The position numbers and the translations under genes were made by a program. A model generated the notes under the pieces. That model saw nothing but the letters and a program-made list of their open reading frames with translations. It made no database searches and had not been told where the DNA came from. Shown in pieces: positions 10,320-23,400 of a stretch of 64,000 nucleotides of DNA. Within the stretch, counting starts at the first letter, position 1, and each line of letters starts with the position of its first letter. This DNA is from Plutella xylostella (Eukaryota > Arthropoda > Insecta > Lepidoptera > Plutellidae), in assembly GCF_932276165.1 (NCBI RefSeq), contig NC_063983.1, forward strand, positions 317,501 to 381,500, read 5' to 3'.

Positions 10320-10593
10320 TATACCTGTGTTGTAGTTACATTTAAATTTAAAACCCCATAACCAAATTAAGTAAAGCGTAGGCACACACTCACACACTCA
10401 AGCAAACAGACACACACAGACGGACACAATGAGAGCGCATCCGGCGCAGACGGGAAGCGCCCGACGGAGAGAATTGAGTTTTACTAGACACGAGACAGTA
10501 TCGATAAAACTTACTTTTGAGTATCGATAAATAAAGATTTATGTTAACGGCCCAGAATCTCAGAATGATTACAGCCTTATTTCTATATACCTA

Positions 10594-10710
10594 CAGGGTG
10601 TTGCATATACTAAGCCGAAACCTACGTGAGCAGCATGTTATATCTAAGCCCGGAAATGAAATGAGAATGTCAAAATTCGCGAACACTGCTGCTTTTTTTT
10701 GTGCTATGTT
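10594..10710 (+). mobile_element. Truncated copy of the CAGGGTGTTGC family
   Basis: It starts after TA with 'cagggtgttgcatatactaa' and 'gccgaaacctacg', then 'gcagcatgttatatctaagc'. The matching right end is missing. A trace of the family's inner right arm, 'caaaattcgcg', appears near 10672. Confidence 0.65.
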
Positions 10711-10795
10711 GTTGCGAAAATATGCTTTAGTTTGTATTATAGCTAAAATCCTGCCTTAAACCTGCCTCCCTACGCACAATTCATTACAATTATAT

Positions 10796-11195
10796 GTATA
10801 TGTATCATCACGACCCATTACGTCCCCACTGCTGGGGCAGGGGTCTCCTTCCAATGAAGGAAGGGTTTAGGCCTAGTCCACCACGCTGGCCAAGTGCGGG
10901 TTGGTGGACCCCAACACAAGCAAGCTTGTGCTGAGGGAGTTGTCGGGTAAGTGGGCAACCCGACTGTCAGATGTTTTCAAGCCGCCCGAAGGCCTCTGAC
11001 TAGGCTTAACGACTGCTGCCGAAGCAGCAACCGGGACCTACGGCTTAACGTGCCGTCCGAAGCACGGAAGCGTCCAGAAAAGCACCACTTGAAATTGGTC
11101 ACCCATCCAATGGCTGACCGTGTCAGTTGTTGCTTAACCTCAACGATCAGTTACGATCACTGAGGCCCGCTCGACTACGGACGCTTCAGTGTATA
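10796..11195 (+). repeat. SINE-like dispersed repeat
   Basis: It starts near 'catcacgacccattacgtcc', passes 'ccactgctggggcaggggtc' and 'ccaccacgctggccaagtgc' followed by 'gggttggtgg', and ends near 11195. A minus-strand fragment is at 620-800, and pieces of the 'ctgctgga..cataggc' type occur at 29975-30010 and 36755-36780. The family is familiar from lepidopteran intergenic DNA. I see no pol III boxes, so it may be a LINE 3' end rather than a true SINE. Confidence 0.65.
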
Positions 11196-11215
11196 TGTAT
11201 AGTAAAAATAAAATT

Positions 11216-12583
11216 CATTATTATTATTATTATTATTTTACAAACTGCATTCAAAGTATTTGACTTAATTTGAAGAAAAATAATTATGATTTTAGTGTAC
11301 TGTATTGCAAGGGCCATCAAGTAACATGGCATTCTAAATAAAAGGAAGGCCAAGAAATTTCACATTCAATTCATCTGTAACAAATGTGTAAATCATATAT
11401 TTTTTTATACAAACTTATCGATAATTCTTCAGCCCAGCACTAGATTTTATAACCTTTTTAGCCTAAGTGCGTTTCATTGGCAGCGTGCGTGCATGCGAGC
11501 GGTTATCATAATGCAGGAAGAGGGGAAAGGACTTGAGATATCTCAGTAGCCGCGTATTTGAGTGCACTTTAGCTAATGTTGCATAGCTATGGGATGCTAA
11601 TGTAGCTAACTGGCTGTGAATAAGTGTTATCCTATAGTAAGTACTTCAAAACTGTGCACAAGATCTCGTGACAAGAGTGGTTCCAGAAATAGGGCAATTT
11701 TTGCACAGTATCAAGGAGCGAAATAATTCGGTCTATCCAAGGAAGCGTAAAGAAATTCTCAAAGGTCATATTTGAAACAGATTGTGATGTATTGTAGAGT
11801 GATGTGGTACAGATGAGTGCATCTGAAGTTTATTTCCCAGTTGGACTTGCGTAAACAATCACCGCTCGATCGTGTTTTGTTTCGATGTGATTTTGTTTGA
11901 ATTTGTTTAAAATCGGAACGTCCAATGAATTCGCTGTTTGTCGGTCGGTTCATTTGTGGGCGTGATCAATGCTCGTTGCGAGTACATTGTTCGCCGTATT
12001 TATGTTCATGATTGGGATTGTAACTGTGTTGTTTGTTTGTTTTGCGCCTGCTTTTTCTATCAATAATAAGTATATACTCAAGTAACGTCATCTTCATTCA
12101 ATAATTTCAAATGAATGTTATTATCTCACGGTCTATATTTGAGGCCAATCAACTAATTGATTTTTTTAAGTCCACACATGTAATTTTTCTATACTTTTGT
12201 TTCATTCGCGGTGCTATGTTCTTCATTATAACATTTACTAGTAGTAGGAGTACATAAATAAACACAGATATCCGTGAAATACTGGTTGTAATAGATCCGT
12301 GGAGTCACAGGTGTCACTGGGACGGACAAGGGAAAGGACCAAAAGTAATCTGTGGCCCTCCACGCTGGGACGGGAACCCTTCCCCGAGGATTGTTTATAA
12401 TAAATGGGAAAATATACTGACTGAAGGAAAATAACACCCCTCTTTTTCCGTCGGGGGTTAGAAATTGATAGTGAAAGATAGAGTTAGGGTGACAACTACT
12501 TACAAAAGTAGTCTTACAATTGCCAAAATCCATTATGTATCTTAATAGTAGCAAAATCCTGTAACATTTCTTTGTATGAATAA
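11216..12583. other. Unassigned DNA, with an ATT microsatellite
   Basis: An (ATT)n run occupies 11219-11236. No exon is recognised. A piece of another common dispersed repeat, read on the minus strand as 'taacccccgacgga' and 'gaggggtgttattttc', covers about 12425-12473. Confidence 0.4.
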
Positions 12584-12724
12584 GGCCACATTTTTCAATA
12601 GTCAGATAAATGTTATCCGAGGAATAAAATTGTTGCTGTCACTATCTAAAACACAAAATTCATGCGCGACAGCATCAGAACTATTCCCCGGATAACTTTT
12701 ATCTGGCTATTGAAGAATAAGCCC
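12584..12724. mobile_element. 141-bp Harbinger-type MITE (copy A)
   Basis: The inverted arms start 'ggccacatttttcaatagtc' and end 'ctattgaagaataagccc', and pair for about 57 bp with mismatches. The flanks are TAA (12581-12583) and TGA (12725-12727), close to the 3-bp TWA duplication of PIF/Harbinger elements. A relative with the same length, 141 bp, and the same general arm layout is at 40586-40726. No coding capacity is seen. Confidence 0.75.
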
Positions 12725-12868
12725 TGAAAAATTAAACGAAAACTAGTTTTTCTGTTTCACGAAAAGGAGATGTAACAATTACATTTTCACCGAATAATCG
12801 CCCGCAATTATTATTAACTTTCCTAGAAACGTATTCCATCGCTGAGATCTGGATTTTTATTAAATACT

Positions 12869-13062
12869 AGCTATTTCCGCGCGCTTCGCTTCGCCTTAAA
12901 AAGTTTTCCCGTGGGAATTCCGGGATAAAAAAGCCTATGTTCTTTCTCAGGGTCTAGAACATATGTATACCAAATTTCATTCAAATCTGTTCAGTAGTTT
13001 TGGCGTGAAAGAGTAACAGACAGACACAGTTACTTTCGCATTTATAATATTAAAGTTAGGAT
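12869..13062 (+). repeat. Dispersed 'actagctgt' repeat (copy 2)
   Basis: It runs from 'tactagctatttccgcgcgc' through 'gttttcccgtgggaattccg' and 'ccaaatttcattcaaatctg' to 'cgcatttataatatta'. It is closer to the copy at 35578-35775 than to copy 1. Confidence 0.75.
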
Positions 13063-13332
13063 TTTACCGCGGAGGCAGCAATTGTTGTATATCCAGGAAG
13101 AGGTCGTATGAACTGAAGACTCAAGACAACAAAGTGTATTTACAAAGGGCCATAAAACTTTACAATGTCCAAACGTAATTAAGCAGATAATGACGTTTCA
13201 GCGTCATCGTAATGTCATTAAACTTGCTGTTTCTTTCAGGATTCGCCCCCTGGGATGCTTGTAGTGTGCTTCTCATCAGTTAGTAAGTAAGTACATAATT
13301 ATTTTGCTTCTGTTAAGATAATACTCGTATAA

Positions 13333-13541
13333 TACACTCCCGGGTAATAAAAAAGTTCCAGTGATAGGTATATATGTATATTCGTAGTACCAAATTACTC
13401 CTAAGCGGAACAGACTTAACTTAATGATGCCGTCTGTAATATTGAAGTAGGTACATTTAACAACGCATATTTTGATCATGATTTGGGGTGATTTGGTGTG
13501 GACATTTTGTAAGTGGAACTTTTTCATTGCTCGTGAGTGTA
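13333..13541. mobile_element. MITE of the 'cactcacgagcaatg' family (copy 1)
   Basis: The right end, 'ttcattgctcgtgagtgt', is well preserved. The left end, 'acactcccgggtaataaaaa', is diverged. The interior block 'ccaaattactcctaagcgga' and 'gatgccgtctgtaatattga' matches the copy at 41962-42175. Other end fragments of this family occur near 2914, 15440, 17455, 22230 and 44699. It is non-autonomous and its superfamily is uncertain. Confidence 0.7.
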
Positions 13542-16500
13542 TATCGACTACAGGGGGCCTAGGAAGTATACACACCGTTGAAGCACTAAAAAATAAACGC
13601 GAGTTGTGTGGAGCCGCTCAAATAAAATTTACCGATGTTTTAAAATATCCTACGGCTATAATTAACAATGATTTAATTTCATCGTACAATTTGAACTGTG
13701 AACTTCTTCACTAATAATAAAACCGTTGTAATAAATTTTACTCTTTTAATTTTTACATTTATTTTAAAACTAGATTTACCTTTAACCATCTTTGCTTACT
13801 TTAGCGCAGCGTCAATAATTTAAATTACCTGCAACAAACAATAAACACTTAATAAACAAAACAATTATCACATTAAACCAGTTATTTTTAACCGACTACG
13901 GAAAAAGGAGGAAAAGTACTCAATAAAATAATTTGTCTCCTCCTATGTATGTATTTTTCTTAAAAAGATACACGTGAATATATAGATACACACTTGATAC
14001 TTATAACACCCATTTATTTTGCCGGAAGTAAAACAAAATCCTCTTACGTGCAAATTATTCCATAACAAAATAAATTAAAAACTTTGAATAATATGAACAT
14101 AGTCCTCAGTCAGTGGATATGAATGATTCAGTCACTATAAAATATAAAATAAAGGTATGATTGTCCTGAGCCCAGCGGACCGCACCGGCTTAACACTTTG
14201 TTGTTGCGCAACTTTCATTATGGACCATCGATATTCTGTGTGATACAAACTACCTTTATAGCTTATTTTTCGTTTAAACTCATCTTTTGTTTAATAGTGC
14301 AACGTTTTTTGCGGTTAACGGACTGGTTTGACTGGGTTTTATTTGTTTTCGTTCGAATCTAAATGTAAAATTTATATAAAACAAAAAAATTGAGCCTCAT
14401 TTTGTTATCTCTACAATAATGTCTTTATTTATTAATCACGCTGGCGTGTTGAAAATAGAATGCTTTAAGCCTCTAAGGTTTTGACGAAGGCTCGCGAGGA
14501 TCAAGCCTGCATTTCATACTATTGTGCCTTTCATCCGTTTGCTAAAAACCCTTAATAACTTCAGACCCATATCTCTGGAACAATAGAACAACATATTTTG
14601 CAAGGGAGCCCTGAAATTCAGTGAATTTATAACCCTTTATTTGTAACGGATGCTATTAAAGATTTACTGCGATGAATAGGTTTGTGTGAATGCGGTTTAA
14701 ACCCAGCCTTTGTTCTTGTGAAGGTGGTCGTCGCAATTTGCATGACATTCTAAAGAAGCAGTTTGTTTTTAATTACTTAATGAATTCTGTATGTTTTTTA
14801 CGCATAAACAGTTTTTTCTGATTTCGGTACAGTGATAATTAGTTTAAACTCTCAAGAACTAGGTACATAATATTATGTAAAAGTATTGTATGCTTCTTTT
14901 TACAGCGACATTCTCACGGAAAACCGTTTAAGGCGAAGTGTAGCGCAGGCGATAGCTAGTCAAATATAAATAAACTCACTCTACAGGGTGCCCCGCCGGT
15001 GTATATTTTTCCATTCAGCGCCGTGAAGTTTATGTTATCCGCCGCGCGCGCCCGTGCCGGCGACTGTACATAAAGTGCGTTTAATTCACTGGAAACTTTT
15101 CAACGCCAGTGTCCTGCTTCATATAGGAGCAATTTACGCGATCGCGATACGGACAATCGTGTTTTATTAACGCAATTATCGCTGTTTTTTTAATCATCCT
15201 GTGTTAATGTGAATGTCGGGGCGAGAGTAATTGTTCGCATGTTTATAAGTGAATTGATGTTTATTGATTCCTGATGCAAGTAAAATTCATTCAGACATTT
15301 GTCTGTATAACTGTAGGTATTACTTATAAAAAAATTCAGAGGATGTATACATATACGTAGATGTATGCAGCACCATGATTTAACAGTATTGCAGATAGCG
15401 TTTAAATTAAGCTAGCCTATTCCGTTTAGGATTAAGTTGGTGCTTTCCTCACAGGAACTTTTGCATTGCTCATGAGTATATTATGCTATATTTGTCAATG
15501 TTTTCATAAATACAATGAAATCTAGTGCATGATGTACAATAGACTATGTAATGAAAATAACTCTTGAATTTGAAATAAAGCATTTTTCTCTATATTCACC
15601 TGTAAACAGCAAACACAGATAGTTGACGAAGCAAAATCACGATAAAAAGCCGTCTCGTTTGACAAGTTCTCAGTTTCTCGGTCGACAATAGTGACACCGA
15701 CACATCATATCAGCACAACACAGCACCAGCCACACTTGACGCCTCCTCCATACAGCCTTAGTGAGGGTCGCCGAGGATTGTGAGCAGTCAGGATAGGCTG
15801 GTCGGTTACCGCCTGACCACAACCATTTATTTCGTGTTCTGGCAGCCATTGTGCGATGCGCTTTTGTGTTCTCTGTTCTCTGTCTCGTGTTTTCAACGCG
15901 GAGTTAAATCGCTGTTACGGGAAATCTTTGCAGGTTTTAAATCTGTGATTTATGAGGTGATGGTTGAGTTTGGAGTTAATTGTGACAGCTATCTAAAACG
16001 ATGCAATAGTATCCGAATCCGGAACTATTTAATTAATAGTAATTAGGGTTTTAATTTGGTATAAAAAAATCTTTTTGGAAACTACTACTTTTCCTACACC
16101 TCCTATATTATAAAGCCTACGGTTGGCTGGTAGAAAATGCTTTTAACATAAAGTCCACCTTATGTAAGTTGTATTTGTGCAATATTATTAAATATTAAAT
16201 AAATAAAAGATTTGGACCATTTACCACATGAAAATAAGCACATATTTATGTAGAAGTAGGTGTAGTGTGAGTGCAACTAACTCAGTTTAGTCTCCGGAGC
16301 GTGAGTGCGAGCTATCGGCTCCTGTATACAGGGTGTATGCTAATCCGTCCGACTGCTGGACGTATGCTGATGAGACGGTCTATGTCCACGCCGCATGGAC
16401 TCACTCAACTGTCAGTAAAGTCATGCAAAGGTTGCCTTGAAGAGGAAGTCGTTAGCAAGAAATCCAACAGTTGTAGTATTTTGTTTAATATTTTATGAAC

Positions 16501-17178
16501 TTCCTCAGCATTATTTGAAGATAATATTTTTTATTCAAAACCACGCAAATAACTAGAATATTATTAATATTGGTGTTTTTAATTTAATTCACGGTACTCT
16601 ATTTATAAATTTCGCTGCAAACATGATAAAGATTCAATCGTGTCGTAAAAATAACACTATGATTTTAGATCTTCCTTCCTCTTGCTCACAGCTCGTCAGC
16701 CGTCCCCGCCAAACTTCTGGCCCTTGAGGTCAGAATATGCGCATAAAGTCTATAAGTTGGACCTTTGCCGGCTAAACGAGCGTATTTACATACTTTTGTG
16801 CCATTATGACCCTTATTGAATATGTTCAACGGTTATTGCGCATTGTTGGGAGTTTCCCAGCAGTTTTCGTATCTTTTTGCCGGCGATTGTCACGATTGTG
16901 ACATGTTTTTTTGAGTGAAATACCCACACGATTTTATTGAAAATACATATTTGTAAATATACTGAAATCTTTGCATAGTTCAAATTAACTTATTTAATAG
17001 TAGTAATATCGAAGATTTCATTTCAAAAACTGTCCTGGGGAATTTGGAACAACTTTAAGTATATAGTACAATTTTGCGAAAAAAATCCTTACTACTTTTG
17101 CAACAGCCTGTATTATGACAAGAGGCCATGACCCGCAGCTCGCTGCTCAACAACGGTCTATTAGCGGGTGCTCCGGCC
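13542..17178. other. Unassigned intergenic DNA with small repeat scraps
   Basis: No exon is recognised. Scraps include a piece of a common 'aaccgact..ggaaaaaggagg' repeat at 13886-13932 and a reversed 5' piece of the 'actagctgt' repeat at 14912-14960. An end of the 'cattgctc' MITE family lies at 15440-15477 and a decayed CAGGGTGTTGC-family right end near 17090-17115. GC-richer, single-copy-looking islands lie at 14990-15190 and 16690-16910. Confidence 0.4.
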
Positions 17179-17198
17179 GGGGGGGGGGGGGGGGGGGG
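17179..17198 (+). repeat. Uninterrupted G20 homopolymer
   Basis: Twenty consecutive G residues sit in otherwise ordinary DNA. Such tracts are unstable and can form G-quadruplexes. The exact length could be a sequencing or assembly artefact. Confidence 0.85.
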
Positions 17199-20100
17199 CA
17201 TCACCAACTCGTTTTTGTCAACTCACTCTCGCCACTCGGTGAGTGAGTAGTGATGGGAACGATATAGGGGAATAATTGGTGGCCTGACGGTAGTTGCTTG
17301 TGGCAGTTGGTAATGGAAAGGGAATTTAATTTAAAATTTTAACACAATATTCACGTTTTTAGTTGGTAATATTCTGAGGCGCTATAAAATGTATACCTCC
17401 ATATTGCTGGCGGCGTCATTGAGTAAGTTTTTTTTTCCGTTTACGATTAATTTGGTGCTATGTCACTTGAACTTTCCTTTTCATTGCTCGTGTTGTGACT
17501 CTTGTGAGTGTATTAGCTAAGAATAATATAGTCACTTGAGTTATTTGTATATTTTGATGTGATACGCGTAGTAGTATAGTCTGTATTAATTAATGATAGG
17601 TACAGTTCCCCAAAATTGATAATGCGCATATAAATCTTCGCCATTGTTCGGCAACGGTCGTATTTCCGAACGCCATGTATTTAGATATGTATTTAGAGTG
17701 GTTAAGTGCATTTTTTTTAGATTTATGTGTTTGGTGCTAAAAGAGACATTGATTTATCAGTAACGAAATTTGAGTCGATAATTCATAATATTGTCATAAT
17801 ATTAAAATTTACTTCGAAAATGTTACAGTACTTTTCAAATGTCTTGCTCAAGCTGGTGTTAATATGGATGAAATAAGGTTTGAATAACACAAGGTTTATG
17901 TTAGAAGAAGAAATATGGATTTAAAACACAGGTTTACATTAAAATCTCAGTTCAAAAGTATTTACAGCGCTGATCATTCACAATTACAATAACAATTACA
18001 ACTTGGTCTTTTGGGTGTGGCTTTATTGGCTAAGTGAAGTCTATCAATGTGACGTATATTTTATTCTTAAATGTGCCTCATAATATGGCGTCGTCAAAAA
18101 TAATTAAAGTTGAAATTTAATTCACATTTGAAAAAAATAACAAGAACGATGTGTAATTGCAGCTCTTTATAATTCCACAAAAGTAATACTGATCTTGACC
18201 TTGAAACCTTTGACTGATCGGTGACAGCCACCGACCGCCCAAATTGTTTTCGATTATGTGTCACATGATATTGACTACTATTTCTTTCGAACAAGGATCA
18301 AAATGCAAGTGCTTTTACGATTCAATGATTCGGATGTTTCCGGGAATACGACAGTTTGCGAAGATTTGCATGTGCATTATTAATATGGGAGAACTGTATG
18401 ATTCGAGGCTATAATGTCCCAACACTATTGGAAACATCTATTACGAGTAACGGGTATGGTTTTTGCTCCACGTCTTCGCATTTTCATTGAAATTAGCTCG
18501 TTCCAGCTGAAAACTGTTTTTACATTCAAGTCGTTTATTGATTGATGTCTTACTTCTAGGATTTTTTCTGCCTACAGAACAGAACTACGGAACCAAGAAC
18601 TTATTTGGTTTTACAGACTGGCATACGGCTAGTAGATAAGAAATGTTGACATCTATTACTCAAGAAGTAGTAAAGGTTGTCTGGTCTTTAAGTGGCAAGA
18701 TTGTCTTTTGTACCCTGTCAAATAAGTCAAAGTCAAATATGTCCCTGTACTAACTAAGTAACAACTTGTTAATTTCATTATTCTTTTAGTGTAAAAATAT
18801 GGATTATATACCTATTATCTATGTACCTAGTTACGGTCTGAAGAACAAAAATATGAATAACACAAATCAAGAGCCGTCGACGAGACCGGTACAATCGGTC
18901 CCGCGGGCCGCTCCCATCAATATGGATGGAACTTCACATTCAGAGCCTTTCTAACCCGCATCACATTATAAATGCTTTCAACCAGTATCCGTCAATTCAT
19001 ATAACAGTACTTTGTTTATTTTTTACTTAATTTTTAAACCTAAACTAAAAATTATAGTGCTTACGACGGTCTTGTAAGTATTTCGTAGCACGGCGTAGCA
19101 CTGTTTCGTAGCACGGCGTAGTACCTATTTCGTAGCAAGTTCGTAGGCATTGTATATGCGATTTTTCATAGTATCCATTTGCGTAGGCTAAGGGTTTGTT
19201 CATTTGTCACTGACTCCTTTCAGAGCTATAAAAGTCTTACCAACCAGTGTTCGGTGTTCTTAATCCGGAAATAAAGACACTCCACATGATCGATGGTTCG
19301 CTCACAAAGAGTTGGGAGTGTGACCGGTGCCTAACAAAGTGTATGTAGTAATATTATATACTCTGTGGTCTAACCCACATTGCCGGCGCACAGAGCTCTG
19401 AGTGTTTTCTTGTGTTTGCCCTTTCCCCTTTATGATAAATCTGTTTAAGTTATTATTAATGGCGAAAGGATTTTTTGCTACCAACATTTTTTGTGTGGTT
19501 CAACAATTTTATTTATGAAAAAACTTTCCATATCCTCATTTTATTTTTATTTAATAGCTTTTATACCGATATCCCCTTTTATTATCATCATAATATTAAA
19601 AAAATCGGTTTGCATTATCGGTCACAAAATTATTTTTAAGGATTTATTTCAAAAACATTAATAGCAATTGCTATAAAATCTGAATATTTAATTTATAAAA
19701 TACGATTGTTTATTTCCCAACGTTCAATCACAACGGTAAGCTAATCGACTGTTTGTTTTAATCCAATAATCCACGAAACACAATTAATACTTAAACAAAA
19801 CAGGGATAATAATTTGAATCAATCGGTGTGAATATTTGATGTGCTTTAGGAAAATAGAGTCATATTATCGTAATGTTTCATGATAATATTTATTATGATG
19901 TTAAAAAGTGAGTTCATAATGTTAGTATCTAATAAACTCAGACACTCCTGAACTGACTCCAAACTTTATACAAACTGGCATTAGTTGAAAAAAAAGCGTT
20001 TTTATACGTAAATTGGAAAAGATAAATTAAAAACCCACAAACAATAGAATTGAGTTTTTAATCCCACATCCATTAAACAATTTTCCACATTTGATCCCTG

Positions 20101-20295
20101 TACGAATGTCAAACAACACAGATTAGTCTGTCATTGGTCGAGCAGACGCGATGTCAACGGCCACTTTGATTCCGACATTATGTTCAATCGGAAAACAAAA
20201 CACGACTGCTATTCTTTACAATCGTACGAACGGTCGGACTGTATCAAACGTACCGATTGCATGACACTTGGGTGTAGATGGTAGTGAATATTATA
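17199..20295. other. Unassigned intergenic DNA
   Basis: Apart from a 'ttttcattgctcgtg' MITE end near 17485-17500 and a short tandem repeat at 19081-19147, no gene or complete repeat is recognised. A modest GC-richer patch with 'cattggtcgagcagacgcga' lies at 20125-20260. Confidence 0.4.
19081..19147 (+). repeat. Short tandem repeat, unit about 23 bp
   Basis: Units beginning 'tttcgtagcacggcgtag' start at 19081 and 19104. A decayed unit, 'tttcgtagcaagttcgtagg', follows at about 19128. Confidence 0.75.
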
Positions 20296-20460
20296 CAGGG
20301 TGTTGCAAAAAGGGTATACTAAGCCGAAACCAGAAACTTAGTTGGTCACGTGTTTTTTACTATGGAGAATGAATATTTTTTTTCGCAAATTTTGAAATTC
20401 TGATTTCAGTTTCGTGCTTATATAGATATAACATGCTGCACATGCTGGTGCTACACCCTG
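20296..20460. mobile_element. 165-bp TA-flanked MITE of the CAGGGTGTTGC family
   Basis: The left end is 'cagggtgttgcaaaaagggt' and the right end is 'catgctggtgctacaccctg'. TA lies immediately outside both (20294-20295 and 20461-20462). It is a short internal-deletion form of the 771-bp element at 9549-10319. Confidence 0.8.
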
Positions 20461-20462
20461 TA

Positions 20463-23400
20463 TAAAACGATGTATAATAACCCATATTTGGAAATTAAAG
20501 TTATATTTACTAATTGGTCGGTATAAAACAGTTTAAAAAAATATGAAAGGAATATTTATATACCTATCTATAACCCAGATATATACGGCAGGTTACAATC
20601 AATTAGTTGCTCTTTTGAACCGGTAATTAATATGCCTGACCACAAATTATCCATCAAAATAAATAGAAAAAAACATCTAACATCAGACTTTATGAACATC
20701 CTTATAATATCAACAAAATGGTTTTCCTCACTGAAAAGATACGCTGAAACACTCGAATAAAAAGGCCAAATGTACCGTCAAACGACATCTTAAATTTGGG
20801 CCTAATCCGAACGGTTTGCGACAAATACTTTTAAAACTTACTTCCTCGGGGTCCGGAAGGCGCGTTTTGTTCCGGGAAATTTCCCGGTACTCGGGGGAAA
20901 ATTTCCCGGAAAACGAGCAGAATATGTAGGACATATTTATTTACTGCGAATTCCCGCGCCCTGGGGCTTGCTAGGCTCGGAGCGATATCAGGTATTGCCT
21001 GAGTGATATAGAACATGCTATAAACACTTCTGTCTATCACGTTATAGTTATTTTAATGTATTACTTTCTAATGTAAGTATCAGTGAAATGGTAAGGTTAT
21101 ATAAAGTTGGGAATAAAACATTCGTAGCCAAAATATCTCGTAATGATAATGAGTATCTACCCCTATCAAAAATAAAATAATAATATTACTTTATTTATAA
21201 ATGCCTCAATCAATCAATTCTTTAATTTCATCATACAATATTAAAAAAACGATGTTATTTATATATCTAAATCAATGCATAGTTTGTCCACTGAGTTCTC
21301 CCGGTCTATGCCCCCACGCCACCAGTAGGCACAGTCTTACAAATTGAATACAATAGGCAGATCGTCGGCAAACATCTCATAAACTCACGGCGAAGCGACA
21401 GTTGTCTTGATGAACTCTGGGAAGGCTTTCCTACCTCACGATGTTGCTTTATTTAAACATGTTTTTTATCATATAGAAACTTGTATATAGTTACCTAAGA
21501 TAAATAGTTATGGTTCTTTACTTTACTCATTATTACAGAAACATCTTTCGGGAAACCAAATGCAAAAATGAAAAAAAATGTATGTATTTTCTTTCTTGCA
21601 CAGAAACTAAGAAGTAGTATCACTAAAATTATTTTCGGATCAATTTCAGCATGTTTCTTCCATTGGTTTAACTATATATTTACATGAATTTCAAGTACCT
21701 AACTTATTTACTTGATACTTTTTTCATACCGTCAACAATGACAAAACAGCAAACCCAACATCGTTTACAGTAAAACCGACTTCTAAAAATGACGAACAAC
21801 AAAATTCTCAAACATAATTCAGCGGAGGAAATTACAAACATTTCTCACTTGTTCCTTGATTAAATTATCCTGTAAAACATTCTCGATTTAGTCGGCAGCT
21901 AATTCTATTTGTTCTGAGACAAGCTAGTACCTATTGTTTATTTGCCAACTGCTAAATTAGACTCGACAAGAGAACATTTGTTTCTCGCCGAAATACTTTA
22001 ATTACTTTGGATTTTTACTAAATAAGCGAGTTTGTTCGCTTTTCTAGTATTGAGAACGGTGTGAGTAGGACATGTAATTTTGGACTTAAATATTCTACCT
22101 ACTCATAATAAAAACAACATGACAGTGTGAGATGCAACGAATCTACAAAACATAGTATTGCAACCAGGCAACATACTGACTTCAACTTTCAATATAATAT
22201 ACCGAATATATGCAATGAAAATGTTCCACCTGCCATTGAAGTTTCATATGCCCCTGGAACATAATTTCATTGCTCGTGAGTGTAGATTTTAAATTAACAA
22301 GTGAATGTACCATACACTGAACTATTTTCACTACGGCACCAACTCTGATATTACGAAAAAAACTGTTTCATACATTTTGGTTGAACGTTGACTCATTATT
22401 ATTATTTTTTTATTTATTTATGAAAACAGGCATATATACATTACATTTTTTGTTTGACAGCGCCATTAAACCGGAATGGTTTGTCTTGGCACATTAAAAT
22501 GAATTTACACATATAGTAGGTACAATATTACGATACATTCACGGTTAAACATTACAGTAGGTATATTAATCGGTGAAGAATTATACTTATAGGTATCATC
22601 TTAACACATCGTACACTCCTGACTTGATACAAAAGCAAGTATTTTGTGCATGAACCTGCCGAAGGGAAATGTAACGATCTAATTCCGACCTGTTCAGTAC
22701 GAAAATAATAATGTTTGCTTAACCTTTTATACGAATAACCGTTTATACAAAGAAGATTATCTCCTCAGCCATCGGGCCTCATAATGCAGTGTCTTTTATT
22801 ATTATCCTGCTTCGGAGGCGGTACAGCTGGCTCCACCAACAAAACGATAAGCTAATAATGGAACTGAGGTACAAGCGGCGCCACTGACTTTTGTACCACT
22901 TCCATTCAGTAAAATGAGGAGTGATGTACGTTTGACGGCTATACCTTTGTTTATGTGACGTCGTCAAATGGACTGCGCACGCTAGTTTCACATGTTGTGA
23001 CCATATTTTAATAGCTTTTGTTCTTTTTGTATGCTTTAAAGATCCAGATCGAGATTTTTTTAAAGTGGTATTAAAAAATATTATATAAATATTAGCTCTT
23101 TTAATCTGAAGTTTAGACATTATAACCTATCTATTAGGTATATAAAATAAGTGATTTAAAAAAACACTTTGGATCTTTAGAAAAAGTCCTTGTATCACAA
23201 TGTATTCTATTTTGTGTTGTTATTACCATTTTCATTAATTACTTAGTAGGTGCCTGTTAACCTAACAATTAAAAATAACAACGGTGAATAATAAAATCTC
23301 ATGCAAAAAATAATCACAATCAGTTTCGTCACAGTACACACTTAATCAAGTTAATTTCACAAACAACAGGGGCTATTTTCCCCTGCGTATTTACTTGTCC

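Noticed and set aside
12189..12554. 121-codon minus-strand frame
   Set aside because: It runs through a fragment of a common dispersed repeat and has no protein-like features.
22401..22560. Third LINE 3' end on the minus strand
   Set aside because: Only a T-rich block resembles a LINE terminus, and no coding sequence or tail repeat supports it.
22779..23120. 113-codon minus-strand frame
   Set aside because: It has low-complexity, basic composition and no recognisable motif; probably a chance ORF.
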